Source: Methylobrevis albus (GTDB taxonomy: Bacteria > Pseudomonadota > Alphaproteobacteria > Rhizobiales > Pleomorphomonadaceae). From it: DNA of 64,000 nt. Position numbers and translations under genes: made by a program. The notes beneath the pieces are model-generated. The model was not told where the DNA came from. It made no database searches and saw only the letters and a program-made list of their open reading frames with translations. Positions 42,130 to 52,620 of this stretch are shown piece after piece. The stretch spans positions 310,001-374,000 of the forward strand of contig NZ_JADZLT010000049.1 of NCBI RefSeq assembly GCF_015904235.1, read 5' to 3'. Each line of letters starts with the position of its first letter. The stretch's first letter is position 1.

Positions 42130-43995
42130 ATGGTCCAGATGCTCGAGACGCTGCCGAAGGGAAAGGCCGGCGAGGCTGCCCTGCCGGCGACCGCACCCCG
42201 GATGACGCCGGCCGGAGCCGGGCCGCGCGCGCTGGCGCCGGAGCATGTCCATCAGAATCTCGACCGCTCACTGCGCGCGTCGGTGGCGCGGTTGACGGGC
42301 GGCATCTCGACCCACGCGTTCCTCGACGCGTGGACCGACTGGACGTTTCACATGGCGCGGTCGCCGGGACGGCAGCTCGAGCTGCTGGAGCGGGCGCAGC
42401 AGAACCTGCTGAAGCTGATGGCGCACGGCGGCGGTCCCGCGTCCGATCCGGGTTCGGATCCCGGTCCTGGCGCCGATGCCGATGTCGCCGCCGAGATCGC
42501 CGCGCCGTTCACGCCGAAGGCTTACGACCACCGGTTCGACGATCCGGGCTGGCAAAGGCCGCCGTTCTGGCTGTGGCAGCAGAGTTTCCTCGCCGTGCAG
42601 GACTGGTGGGATCACGCGACCGACCAGCTGCGCGGCCTGCAGCCCAAGGACGCCGACCGGGCACGCTTCATGGCGCGGCAGGCGCTGGACACGGTGTCGC
42701 CGTCCAATTTCCCGGCGCTGAACCCGGAGATCATCGGCACGACGCTCGCCAGTGGCGGGCGCAACCTCGCCGACGGCGCGGTGCACTTTGCCGAGGACAT
42801 GCTGAAGACCCTGGCGCAGGTGCACGATCCGGCGCCGCCGGGCTATGAGGTGGGCAAGGATCTCGCCTGCACGCCGGGCACGGTGGTGTTTCGCAACGCG
42901 CTGTTCGAGCTGATCCAGTATGCGCCGCAGACCGGTGCGGTGCGGGCGGAGCCGGTGCTGATCGTGCCGGCCTGGATCATGAAGTACTACATCCTCGATC
43001 TCTCGCCGCAGAACTCGATGGTCCGCCACCTGGTCGGCCAGGGCTTCACCGTGTTCATGATCTCGTGGTGCAACCCGACCCCCGCGCAGGCGGAGCTGTC
43101 GCTGGAGGACTATCGCGCCAGCGGGGTGATGGCGGCCCTCGACAGGGTGGGCGCCCTGATGCCGGGACGCCGGGTCCACGCCGTCGGCTACTGCCTCGGC
43201 GGCACGATGCTGGCGATTACCGCGGCGACCATGGCGCGCGACGGGGACGACCGCCTCGCCAGCATCACGCTGCTCGCCGCACAGGTCGATTTCGCCGAGG
43301 CGGGAGAGCTGCTGCTGTTCGTCGACGAAAGCCAGGTCGCCTTCCTCGAGGACATGATGTGGGACCGCGGTTACCTCGACCGCCCCCAGATGGCGCGGAC
43401 GTTCTCGGCGATCCGGTCGGAGGACCTGATCTGGTCGCGGGCGGTGCGGCGGTATTTCCTCGGTCAGGAGGACCTGCCGACGGACATGGGCGTCTGGGTC
43501 GCCGACACGACGCGGATGCCGGCGCAGATGCACTCGGAATACCTGCGCGGCCTGCTGCTGCAGAACCGCCTGACGGCGGGGCGCTTCGCGGTCGAGGGGC
43601 GCGTGATCGCGCTGAAGGATATCTCGGCGCCGCTCTTCGTCGTCGCGACCGAGACCGACCACATCGCGCCGTGGCGGTCGGTCTACAAGACGCAGCTCTT
43701 CACCGACTGCGATCTCACCTTCGTGCTCACCAGCGGCGGGCACAACAGCGGCATCGTCAACAAGCCCGGCGATCCGCGCAGCCGGTACCTGTGGTCGCAT
43801 CGCCCGCCGGGCGCGCTCTACGTCGGCCCCGACGACTGGGTGGCGACGGCGACATCGGCGCAAGGCTCGTGGTGGCCCGCCTGGGCGGACTGGCTGGCCG
43901 GCCGGAGCAGCGCCGCGCTGACGGCGCCGCCGCCCGTCGCCGCGGAGGCCGCGTTCCTGGGCGCGGCGCCGGGCACCTACGTGTTCCAGACGTGA
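42130..43995 (+). CDS. phaC: Class I poly(3-hydroxyalkanoate) synthase
   Basis: The 621-residue enzyme has the N-terminal PhaC domain (SPSNFPALNPEIIGTTLASG at about 190-209), LIVPAWIMKYYILDLSPQNS, and the lipase-like box GYCLGGT with nucleophile Cys355. The catalytic Asp is in VATETDHIAPW and the His in TSGGHNSGIVNKP. It polymerises (R)-3-hydroxyacyl-CoA into storage granules. No phaA/phaB/phaE neighbours are seen; a class I enzyme works alone. ATG 42130 is used (ATG 42139 is possible). Confidence 0.93.
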   Translation: MVQMLETLPKGKAGEAALPATAPRMTPAGAGPRALAPEHVHQNLDRSLRASVARLTGGISTHAFLDAWTDWTFHMARSPGRQLELLERAQQNLLKLMAHGGGPASDPGSDPGPGADADVAAEIAAPFTPKAYDHRFDDPGWQRPPFWLWQQSFLAVQDWWDHATDQLRGLQPKDADRARFMARQALDTVSPSNFPALNPEIIGTTLASGGRNLADGAVHFAEDMLKTLAQVHDPAPPGYEVGKDLACTPGTVVFRNALFELIQYAPQTGAVRAEPVLIVPAWIMKYYILDLSPQNSMVRHLVGQGFTVFMISWCNPTPAQAELSLEDYRASGVMAALDRVGALMPGRRVHAVGYCLGGTMLAITAATMARDGDDRLASITLLAAQVDFAEAGELLLFVDESQVAFLEDMMWDRGYLDRPQMARTFSAIRSEDLIWSRAVRRYFLGQEDLPTDMGVWVADTTRMPAQMHSEYLRGLLLQNRLTAGRFAVEGRVIALKDISAPLFVVATETDHIAPWRSVYKTQLFTDCDLTFVLTSGGHNSGIVNKPGDPRSRYLWSHRPPGALYVGPDDWVATATSAQGSWWPAWADWLAGRSSAALTAPPPVAAEAAFLGAAPGTYVFQT

Positions 43996-44213
43996 GGCTG
44001 CCGTGCCCGCGACCCGGCGCCGTTCGCGCGCGCCGGGGCCCGCAGGCCGCGGCATCCGGGCTTTCGATTCGGCGCGCCCCTCGCCCCCCTTTCGTCGCGC
44101 TACCAAAGTGCGAGCGGTCGCAGGTGGACGCTAGGGGGTGCGATTTGCATAATGCGGCGCAAAGAGGCGGCGGTTTTCCGTAACGCCTGAACGGCTTATC
44201 CGGGAGGATCACC

Positions 44214-46160
<1,947 letters not shown>

Positions 46161-46188
46161 GGGGGATCGATCGCGATCGACATGGCAG

Positions 46189-46218
46189 AGGCCCCGCTGC
46201 GTCGCCGCAGCGGGGCCT
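46189..46218. terminator. Terminator after acs
   Basis: AGGCCCCGCTGCG (46189-46201) pairs exactly with CGCAGCGGGGCCT (46206-46218) around a four-base loop, then TCCCGTTT. It lies between the convergent acs and hydrolase genes and may serve both. Confidence 0.85.
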
Positions 46219-46244
46219 TCCCGTTTGCGACGTCGCGTTTCGGA

Positions 46245-47381
46245 TCAGAGCCGCGCCTTCAGGAAAGCCGTGATGCGGGCGGTGACATGCTCGTGGACCG
46301 CGGCCCGATCCGACACCGCCGGATCGGTGCAGACGGGGTCGTCCCTCTCGGCTTCCAGCAGCGCCGCGCCTTCCGGCTTGCACAGGCCGAGGAAGCTGAA
46401 GTGGATTGCCGGACCGATCGTCGCCCGCTCGACCTCGGGAAGCCGCAGGGCGAGGCCGCTGCCGGCGGCACCGACGTCTCGCGCGAGGCCCGGATCGAAG
46501 CCGGTCCAGTCGTCGGGCGGCGCGAAATCGACGAGCAGCACCGGCAGGTGCATGTCCAACACGCTCTCCGGCGTGAAGCCGTAGCTCATGCCGGGATCGA
46601 CGGCGACCGCGGCGCGGATCCGCGGGTCGCGCAACTCCGCCTCGAAACTCTCCGGCAGCGCGGCGAGGTCGACGCCGCCCTTGCCGAAGAAGACACAGTC
46701 GGTCGCCTCGGCGAAGCGGGTGCAGTAGTCGCGGTAGCGGCCGCGGTCGAGACGCGCGCCGGCGAGCTGCAGCGCGGTCGAGCCGCCCAGCGAGAAGCCG
46801 AGCACCGCGATGCGGTCGCGGTCGACGCGGGGGCCGAAGGCCGGATCGGCGAGCAGGGCGTCGAGCGCGGCCGTAAGATCCCTCGCTCGCGCGGCGAGAT
46901 CGATCGAGCGGCGCGGCGAGGAATCGCCCGAGGTGCTGCCCGGATGGTTGACGGCGAGCACCATGACGCCCCGCAGCGCCAGCGCCGAACTCAGCCAGCC
47001 GAGATTGTCCATGTTGCCGCCCGAGCCGTGGGAGACGACCAGCAGCGGAAAGCGCCCCTCGGCCGGCGCGGCGCCGACGAAGGCGGGCGTACCCCGGAAG
47101 ACGGGGTTGTCGCCGACGAGGCCGCCGTAGGTCGGCGTTCCGACCGGATACCAGACCGAGGCCGCGACCGGCCCGGCGCGGTGCGGCAAGGCGAGATCAA
47201 GACGGTCGTAGCCGGCAGTGGCGCCGAGCGCGTCGGCGGTGCGATCCCCTTCATGCCCGGCGGGAGCGGACTCATCCGCCCGGGCGTCCGCGGCGACGGC
47301 CTGCGAAACGAGGGCGAAGGCGAGGAGCGCACCCATATGGATGGCGCGGCGAGCGCCGGGCCGGCGGATGGCGTATGGCAT
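46245..47381 (-). CDS. Secreted dienelactone/PAF-acetylhydrolase-like hydrolase
   Basis: The 378-residue product has a signal peptide (IHMGALLAFALVSQAVAADA) and an alpha/beta-hydrolase domain: SVWYPVGTPTYGG, LLVVSHGSGGNMDNLGWLSS, VLAVNHPGSTSGDSS, nucleophile elbow VLGFSLGGSTALQLAG and VLLVDFAPPDDW; a late His in AVHEHVTARI may complete the triad. This is the group of predicted dienelactone hydrolases close to platelet-activating-factor acetylhydrolase. ATG 47381 is chosen; AAGGA lies about 11 bases upstream. It is divergent from an AraC-type gene 140 bases away, its likely regulator. Confidence 0.8.
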   Translation of the reverse strand: MPYAIRRPGARRAIHMGALLAFALVSQAVAADARADESAPAGHEGDRTADALGATAGYDRLDLALPHRAGPVAASVWYPVGTPTYGGLVGDNPVFRGTPAFVGAAPAEGRFPLLVVSHGSGGNMDNLGWLSSALALRGVMVLAVNHPGSTSGDSSPRRSIDLAARARDLTAALDALLADPAFGPRVDRDRIAVLGFSLGGSTALQLAGARLDRGRYRDYCTRFAEATDCVFFGKGGVDLAALPESFEAELRDPRIRAAVAVDPGMSYGFTPESVLDMHLPVLLVDFAPPDDWTGFDPGLARDVGAAGSGLALRLPEVERATIGPAIHFSFLGLCKPEGAALLEAERDDPVCTDPAVSDRAAVHEHVTARITAFLKARL

Positions 47382-47521
47382 GGGCAGGTGTCCTTCGAGG
47401 TGGTGGAGACATCGTTCTCCTGACGATTTTCCGCCGCAGCGGCGTCCTCGAACCGGTTCGAGGTCGCGCAGATGCGGTTTTCGGACCATCAAGGGCCGTC
47501 GTCTTCCAGCGCCGGTGCCCG

Positions 47522-48574
47522 ATGCTGACCCTGCCCGTTCCCCTCGTCGTCTCGCTGGTGCTGATCTTCCTGATGCTGCGCGTGCTCGTGCGCCGCGATC
47601 GCCCACCGCTGTTCGCAGCGTTCGTCGGCGCCTGCGCCCTGCAGGGCCTCGTGGTTTCGCTCAATCAGCACTACGGCCTCACCGGGCTGCACCCGCTGCA
47701 GCCGGTGACGGCGACGATGATTCCGCCGCTCGCCTGGATCACGTTCGAAACCAGCGTCAGGCGGCGCCTCGAGCTTCGGCTCGACCTGCCTCATCTCGCC
47801 GGCCCGGCCTTCACCGCCTTCGCCTCGGCCTTTGCGCCGTCGACCCTCGACGTCGTCGTCCCGGCGATCTTCCTCATCTACGGCGGCCTCATTCTCGTCG
47901 CCCTCCGCAGCGGCGACGACGGCCTGCCCCACGCCCGGCTGGAAGCCGGCGGGCGGCCGCGCCTGATCTGGCTCGCCATCGCGCTCGGCCTGATCTTCTC
48001 CGCCGCGGTCGACGGTGTCATCGCGCTGGGACAGGCGGCCGGCCACGACGAACTGCGTGCGCTCGCCGTCGGCTTCGCCGCCTCGCTGAACCTCCTCGTC
48101 ATCGGTCTGCTCGGCCTGTCGCCTGACGTTGCCGGCGCCGCGCCGGACGACGCCGAGACGATGGGCGAAGCGAGGGCGGGCGAAGCGCCGGCGGGCGAGG
48201 CGGCGGCGGGCACACCGGACGCCGGGCTTGCCGCCCGCGACGCGGGCGTGATGGCGCGCGTCGCGGACGTCCTCGACCGCCAGGGGCTCGCCCTCGATCC
48301 GGACCTGACACTGGCGCGTCTCGCCCGCCGCGCGGGACTGCCGGCCAAGGAGGTCTCGGCGGCGATCAACCGCACGACTGGCGAGAACGTCTCGCGCTAC
48401 GTCAACGGCCACCGCATCCGCCAGGCCTGCGTGCGCCTGTGCGCCGGCGCCAGCGTCACGACGGCCATGCTGGAGAGCGGCTTCAACAGCAAGTCCAACT
48501 TCAACCGCGAATTCCTGCGCGTCACCGGGCTGACGCCTTCCGCCTTCGTGGCCGACGCGGGGAAATCGACCTGA
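47522..48574 (+). CDS. Membrane-bound AraC-family regulator
   Basis: The 350-residue protein starts with six or seven membrane helices (LPVPLVVSLVLIFLMLRVLV through SLNLLVIGLLGL, residues about 5-205), an Ala/Gly-rich linker, and a C-terminal AraC HTH domain from about residue 255: [20 protein letters not shown] and TTAMLESGFNSKSNFNREFL. The design, membrane sensor plus AraC output, resembles LnrK/AdcR-like sensors. The start is ATG 47522, the first Met before helix 1. It is divergent from the secreted hydrolase gene and probably senses or controls it. Confidence 0.8.
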   Translation: MLTLPVPLVVSLVLIFLMLRVLVRRDRPPLFAAFVGACALQGLVVSLNQHYGLTGLHPLQPVTATMIPPLAWITFETSVRRRLELRLDLPHLAGPAFTAFASAFAPSTLDVVVPAIFLIYGGLILVALRSGDDGLPHARLEAGGRPRLIWLAIALGLIFSAAVDGVIALGQAAGHDELRALAVGFAASLNLLVIGLLGLSPDVAGAAPDDAETMGEARAGEAPAGEAAAGTPDAGLAARDAGVMARVADVLDRQGLALDPDLTLARLARRAGLPAKEVSAAINRTTGENVSRYVNGHRIRQACVRLCAGASVTTAMLESGFNSKSNFNREFLRVTGLTPSAFVADAGKST

Positions 48575-48710
48575 GGCCGCCGCCGGCTTGCGGGGCGGGG
48601 CCCAGGGAGTGACCCGTCAGGCGTCGATCTCTTCCGCCCCATTGCCATCGGCGCCGTCCGGGGTGATCATGACGGACGGGTGACGGTGGGATCCGGTCGG
48701 GAGAGGCCGT

Positions 48711-49142
48711 TTGAACGAGAACGACGAAGCGTCGCAAAACGGGGCGAACGCCTCCGGCACGGTGCATCGGCCGGAACGCTGGCAGGAGCCCGCCCAGCCG
48801 GCAGGTCCGCCGCGGCTGGTCGCCTCGCAGCCGCGCCCCGCGCCGATGGTCGCCTTCGACCGCAGCGAGCTCAACGAAATCCTGAAGATCTACGGCCGCA
48901 TGGTCGCGGCGGGGGAATGGCGCGACTACGCCATCGACCATCTGAAGGACCGCGCCGTGTTCTCGGTGTTCCGGCGCTCCAGCGAAGTGCCGCTCTACCG
49001 GATCGAGAAGGATCCGGCGCTCGCCCGCCGCCAGGGCGCCTACAGCATCGTCGCCCAGACCGGCATGATCCTGAAGCGCGGGCCAGACCTCGCCAAGGTG
49101 CTGCGCGCGATCGACAAGAGCCTCAAGATCGTCAGCGGCTGA
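48711..49142 (+). CDS. DUF2794 protein
   Basis: The 143-residue protein is a conserved alphaproteobacterial family (DUF2794): VAFDRSELNEILKIYGRMVA, GEWRDYAIDHLKDRAVFSVF, RRSSEVPLYRIEKDPALARR and GAYSIVAQTGMILKRGPDLA. Function unknown; some members occur near transcription or stress genes. TTG 48711 is taken as start since AGAGG lies five bases upstream and no ATG or GTG follows before conserved sequence. Convergent with the GNAT gene, 13 bases apart. Confidence 0.85.
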   Translation: MNENDEASQNGANASGTVHRPERWQEPAQPAGPPRLVASQPRPAPMVAFDRSELNEILKIYGRMVAAGEWRDYAIDHLKDRAVFSVFRRSSEVPLYRIEKDPALARRQGAYSIVAQTGMILKRGPDLAKVLRAIDKSLKIVSG

Positions 49143-49155
49143 GTTTTCCGGAAGG

Positions 49156-49698
49156 TCAGAGAGCAGGCGGCGGCGCACCCGCGCCGCCCATCGGCGCGAG
49201 TTCGCGCTGGAGAATCACCGTGTCGAGCCAGCGACCGTGCTTGAAGCCGACGGCGCGCAACACCCCGACCTCGCGAAAGCCGAGGGCGCGGTGCAGGCCG
49301 ATCGAGCCGGCACTGGCGCTGTCGCCGACGACGGCCACCATCTGATGGAAGCCGCGGGCGGTGGCCTCGATGATCAACGCAGCCAGCAGCCGCCGACCGA
49401 GACCCGAGCGATGCCGGTCCGGCCGGATGTAGATCGCGTCCTCGACGGTGGAGCGGTAGGCGGGGCGCGGCCGGTAGGGGCCGGCGTAGGCGTAGCCGGC
49501 GATGCCGTCCGCCGCGGTCTCGGCCACCAGCCAGGGATGCCCGCCGTCCAGCACCGCCGCCATGCGCCGGCCGATCTCGGCCGCGTCGGGGGGCTCGAGC
49601 TCGAAGCTCGCGGTGCCGCTCGTCACGGCATGGGCATAGATGGCGGCGATGGCCACGGCGTCGGCGGGGGTCGCGGGGCGGATGTGGGGCTCGGTCAT
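49156..49698 (-). CDS. GNAT acetyltransferase (phosphinothricin N-acetyltransferase-like)
   Basis: The 180-residue protein has IRPATPADAVAIAAIYAHAV, SFELEPPDAAEIGRRM, GYAYAGPYRPRPAYRSTVED, the acetyl-CoA site HRSGLGRRLLAALI, FHQMVAVVGDSASAGSIGLH, and ALGFREVGVLRAVGFKHGRW, all typical of the PAT/YwnH group that acetylates L-amino-acid analogues such as methionine sulfoximine or phosphinothricin. It is likely a detoxifying or amino-acid-modifying enzyme. It stands downstream of the terminator of the Bax-inhibitor gene. Confidence 0.88.
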   Translation of the reverse strand: MTEPHIRPATPADAVAIAAIYAHAVTSGTASFELEPPDAAEIGRRMAAVLDGGHPWLVAETAADGIAGYAYAGPYRPRPAYRSTVEDAIYIRPDRHRSGLGRRLLAALIIEATARGFHQMVAVVGDSASAGSIGLHRALGFREVGVLRAVGFKHGRWLDTVILQRELAPMGGAGAPPPAL

Positions 49699-49811
49699 CG
49701 GGGGCGTCGGATCACGAAGGGCGGGACTCGGGGCGGAGCCTTGCGCACGGCCGCCGGCAGCGCAACCCCCACCGGCCGGTCGCGCCCCGGGGAGCTGGCG
49801 GGGACCATGCG

Positions 49812-49841
49812 AAAAGGGCGCGGCCCTTGCGGACCGCGCCC
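49812..49841 (-). terminator. Terminator after the Bax-inhibitor-1 gene
   Basis: On the minus strand GGGCGCGG and CCGCGCCC (arms 49816-49823 and 49834-49841 on +) form an eight-bp stem followed by TTTT (AAAA at 49812-49815 on +). Confidence 0.8.
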
Positions 49842-49868
49842 CCTTGTCGCTTCACCCTGGCCGATGCG

Positions 49869-50633
49869 TCAGCGGCGGTCGCCGAAGAGCTGCAGCAGCA
49901 TGATGAACATGTTGATGAAGTCGAGGTAGAGCCGCAGCGCGCCCATGATGGCCTTGCGGCCGGCGGTCGCCTCGTCGTCGGACGCGTAGTACATCTCCTT
50001 GATCTGCTGGGTGTCGTAGGCGGTGAGACCCGCGAAGACCAGCACGCCGATCACCGACACCGCGAAGGCGAGGGCGGACGAGGCGAGGAAGATGTTGACG
50101 ATCGACGCGATGATGATGCCGATCAGGCCCATGAACAGGAACGAACCCCAACCCGACAGGTCGCGCTTCGTCGTATAGCCGAACAGGCTCAGCGCGCCGA
50201 AGGAGGCCGCGGTGATGAAGAACACCTGCGTGATCGACTGGCCGGTGTAGACCAGGAAGATCGACGACAGCGACAGGCCGACGAGGCCGGCGTAGACCCA
50301 GAAGGTGATCTGGGCCGCGGCGACGCTCATCTTCTCGATCCGGAAGGACAGGAAGAAGACGGCGGCGAGCGGGGCGAGCATCACGACCCAGCGCAGCGGG
50401 CTGGTATAGAGCAGCGCGCCGAACTCGGTCAGGCCGAGCGCGCCGGTCGCCGGGTCGGTCGCGACCGCGGCGTTGAACGCGCCATAGGCGGCGATGCCGG
50501 TCAGCGCGAGGCCGATCGCCATGTAATTGTAGACCCGCAGCATGTAGGCGCGCAGGCCCGCGTCGATCTCGCCGGCGCCGGCACGCGACACCGTGCCGTA
50601 GCGCGCATAGGCGTTGCGATCCGGGTTAGCCAT
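49869..50633 (-). CDS. Bax inhibitor-1/YccA family membrane protein
   Basis: The 254-residue protein has seven membrane helices and the family features: RAYMLRVYNYMAIGLALTGI, LRWVVMLAPLAAVFFLSF, FWVYAGLVGLSLSSIFLVYT, FFITAASFGALSLFGYTTKR, GWGSFLFMGLIGIIIASIVN and the late TAYDTQQIKEMYY with the Asp implicated in calcium leak. It is a predicted inner-membrane calcium-leak channel or protease regulator. ATG 50633 is used. A strong terminator follows. Confidence 0.92.
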   Translation of the reverse strand: MANPDRNAYARYGTVSRAGAGEIDAGLRAYMLRVYNYMAIGLALTGIAAYGAFNAAVATDPATGALGLTEFGALLYTSPLRWVVMLAPLAAVFFLSFRIEKMSVAAAQITFWVYAGLVGLSLSSIFLVYTGQSITQVFFITAASFGALSLFGYTTKRDLSGWGSFLFMGLIGIIIASIVNIFLASSALAFAVSVIGVLVFAGLTAYDTQQIKEMYYASDDEATAGRKAIMGALRLYLDFINMFIMLLQLFGDRR

Positions 50634-50783
50634 GGAAGACCCCTTAGACACTTTGGTGGTGCCGTTGGTACGGCAGATGCGGCAGCCGGGACCGGCGCCG
50701 CCTTCGACCCACAATATGGTGGGGACGCGCTTTGTCCACAAGCATCGCGCGTCGCGGATCGGCGACGCGCGCGGGACCTCGCC

Positions 50784-51644
50784 TCAGGCGGCTTCGGCGG
50801 CGAACACGGCGGCGGGGATCTCGCCGCGATGCTCGAAGGCGGTCGGCCCGGTCATCAGGATGTGGCCGTCCTCGCGCCAGAGGATATCGAGGGTGCCGCC
50901 GGGCAGTGCGACGGCGACCTCGCGGCCGGTGCGCCCGGTGCGGGCGGCGGACACCGCGGCGGCGCAGGCGGCCGAGCCGCAGGCGCGGGTGAGGCCGACG
51001 CCGCGCTCCCAGACTTTCAGCGTCAGGCTCGCGGGCGAGGTGACGGCGGCGAGCGAGATGTTGGCGCGCTCGGGGAAGATCGGGTGGTTTTCCAGCATCG
51101 GCCCGAAGCGGCCGAGGTCGTGCGCCTCGACGTCGGCGACCCAGAAGATCGCGTGCGGGTTGCCGACGTTGACCACCGACGGCGAATGCAGCACCGGCGC
51201 GTCGATCGGGCCGATCTGCAGCTCGATGGCGCGGGTGTCGTGGAACGGCTCGGCGAGCGGGATGTCGGCCCAGTCAAACTTCGGCTTGCCCATGTCGACG
51301 GTGACGCCGCGCGCGCCGGCATCGGTGACGGTGAGCAGGCCCGCGCGGGTTTCGAGCAGCAGCTTCGTGCCGCCCTCCGCGTCGAAGAGATAGCGGCCGA
51401 CGCAGCGGGTGCCGTTGCCGCAGGCGAACGACTGCGAGCCGTCGACGTTGAAGATCGCCATCGCCGCCTTGGTGCCCGGCGTGCGCGGCGGATAGAGCGC
51501 CATCAGCTGGTCGAAATGGCCGCCCGGCAGCGCGGCGATCGCGCGCGCCGCGGCCGGCGTCACCCGCTCGGGCCTGCCGCGCAGATCGAGCACGACGATC
51601 TCGTTGCCGATGCCGTTCATCTTGAGGAAGGGAATGGCGTCCAC
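50784..51644 (-). CDS. dapF: Diaminopimelate epimerase
   Basis: The 286-residue enzyme shows [13 protein letters not shown] at the start, the first catalytic Cys (Cys75) in FACGNGTRC, the substrate-binding [39 protein letters not shown] with the second catalytic Cys. It interconverts LL- and meso-diaminopimelate for lysine and peptidoglycan. GTG 51644 is used, giving the usual length; no clear Shine-Dalgarno is visible, and a longer frame from 51794 has low-complexity N-terminal sequence. Confidence 0.93.
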   Translation of the reverse strand: MDAIPFLKMNGIGNEIVVLDLRGRPERVTPAAARAIAALPGGHFDQLMALYPPRTPGTKAAMAIFNVDGSQSFACGNGTRCVGRYLFDAEGGTKLLLETRAGLLTVTDAGARGVTVDMGKPKFDWADIPLAEPFHDTRAIELQIGPIDAPVLHSPSVVNVGNPHAIFWVADVEAHDLGRFGPMLENHPIFPERANISLAAVTSPASLTLKVWERGVGLTRACGSAACAAAVSAARTGRTGREVAVALPGGTLDILWREDGHILMTGPTAFEHRGEIPAAVFAAEAA

Positions 51645-51892
51645 GGCGGGCGGCTTTCGGAAGACGAGGGGGAGAGGGCCGGAAGCCGGCGCTGCGTAAC
51701 CTGTGCGCTCTCTATATGCGCGATCTCCGCGCGCGGGAGAAGAGGCGCGGCTCGGGACGCTGCGTCCGGCGGCGAACCGTTGCCATCCGGTCAAAGCACA
51801 TCGGCACCTGCCGAGTGTCAGCGGAGCGTGGACGAACTCGCAGGACTGCTTGCGAGGACACGACGTGCGGTCTGCTGACGCCTCGGCTTTTC

Positions 51893-52051
51893 CCTCGTCC
51901 TTCGAGACAGGCGCTTCGCGCCTTCCTCAGGATGAGGGAAAAGGATAACCGTCTCAGGATGAGGTAAAAGGGTAACCGTCTGGAGATACACTGAAAACCT
52001 CACCTAGGCCTCATCCTGAGGAGGCCCGCAGGGCCGTCTCGAAGGACGAGG
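51893..52051. repeat. Inverted repeat pair, about 45 bases each
   Basis: A unit from CCTCGTCCTTCGAGAC to CCTCAGGATGAGG (51893-51937) recurs inverted from CCTCATCCTGAGG to GTCTCGAAGGACGAGG (52009-52051). The end sequences match exactly while the middle differs. Such CCTCAGGATGAGG...CTCGAAGGACGAGG elements are familiar dispersed repeats in Hyphomicrobiales genomes. Confidence 0.75.
51928..51981. repeat. Tandem 27-base repeat, two copies
   Basis: Units at 51928-51954 and 51955-51981 both start CAGGATGAGG and end TAACCGTCT, with two mismatches. They extend from the inner end of the left inverted-repeat copy. Confidence 0.75.
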
Positions 52052-52117
52052 CCGGGCGCGCCGACCTCTCTCCGGCTGCCTGACCGGACAGCAGTGACCG
52101 CGCCCCCCCGACGCAAA

Positions 52118-52144
52118 GAAGGGCCGCCCGGTGGGCAGCCCTTC
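52118..52144 (-). terminator. Terminator of the small gene
   Basis: GAAGGGC and GCCCTTC (outer arms 52118-52124 and 52138-52144) enclose inner GCCC/GGGC arms; on the minus strand TTTGCG follows. It is 31 bases after the stop of the 25-codon gene. Confidence 0.7.
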
Positions 52145-52175
52145 CATTGTCGAACCGAAATCGACGGGAAACCGT

Positions 52176-52253
52176 TCAGGCGAGACGAACACCGCAAGAG
52201 GTGTAGATCCGGCCGGCGGTCTCCAGAGACCTCGGCTTGTGACAATGAGACAC
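52176..52253 (-). CDS. 25-residue protein with an extreme Shine-Dalgarno
   Basis: Read from GTG 52253 to TGA 52176, the product is 25 residues, starting MSHCHKPRSLE and ending SCGVRLA, with Cys4 and Cys20 and six basic residues (including two His). I do not recognise it. Coding is supported by GAAAGGAGGTGATCCAG directly upstream, complementary over 17 bases to the 3' end of 16S rRNA, with good spacing to GTG, and by a hairpin terminator just after the stop. It is divergent from ffh. It could be a highly translated small protein, or a translated RNA whose job is ribosome binding. Confidence 0.55.
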   Translation of the reverse strand: MSHCHKPRSLETAGRIYTSCGVRLA

Positions 52254-52269
52254 TGGATCACCTCCTTTC
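52253..52269 (-). promoter_or_regulatory. 17-base match to the 16S rRNA 3' end (super Shine-Dalgarno)
   Basis: GAAAGGAGGTGATCCAG on the minus strand is the full complement of the 16S 3' terminus. Its last G is the first base of the GTG start. The + strand, read alone, looks like a fragment of 16S, but no other 16S sequence adjoins it. Confidence 0.75.
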
Positions 52270-52407
52270 AATACGTTGCTGACAATCCGATGGTCGCCTG
52301 CATCGCGGGGTCTGGCAAGAGGCAATTTTTGCCCACCGCTGCCCAATCCACAGGCGCGGTCAAGAGCCGGGCAGGGCGGCTTCCGGCCTGCGCGCGGCGG
52401 CCATTCC

Positions 52408-52436
52408 TTGACTTTGCGGCCCCGCAAGGGTATCCA
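52408..52436 (+). promoter_or_regulatory. Sigma-70-type promoter for ffh
   Basis: TTGACT (52408-52413), a 17-base spacer and TATCCA (52431-52436) are near the housekeeping consensus. It lies about 185 bases upstream of ffh ATG 52621. Confidence 0.6.
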
Positions 52437-52620
52437 CCGCTCGAAATCGTCCAGGATCCCCGTCTTGGAGCCGCCGACCGGGCGTATGAGCCCGGAGGTC
52501 ACCACCCGCCAGCGCGATGCGCCCGCGGGTGTCGCAGCGCTTTGCGCGCGGCTTTTCTGCGGGGGCCGGGATGACCACATGCCCGGGGATCACGTCTCTC
52601 CGGGGAAGGACCCAAGCACG

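Larger units (their letters stand above)
51645..52620. other. Repeat-rich gap between dapF and ffh
   Basis: Nearly one kilobase. It contains an inverted repeat pair (51893-52051), a tandem 27-base repeat (51928-51981), a small minus-strand transcription unit (52118-52269) and the ffh promoter (52408-52436). The stretch 51645-51890 shows nothing recognisable. Confidence 0.6.

Noticed and set aside
52253..52269. Fragment of a 16S rRNA gene on the + strand.
   Set aside because: Only 17 bases match; neither the preceding 16S helix nor a spacer/tRNA follows. A Shine-Dalgarno on the minus strand explains it better.
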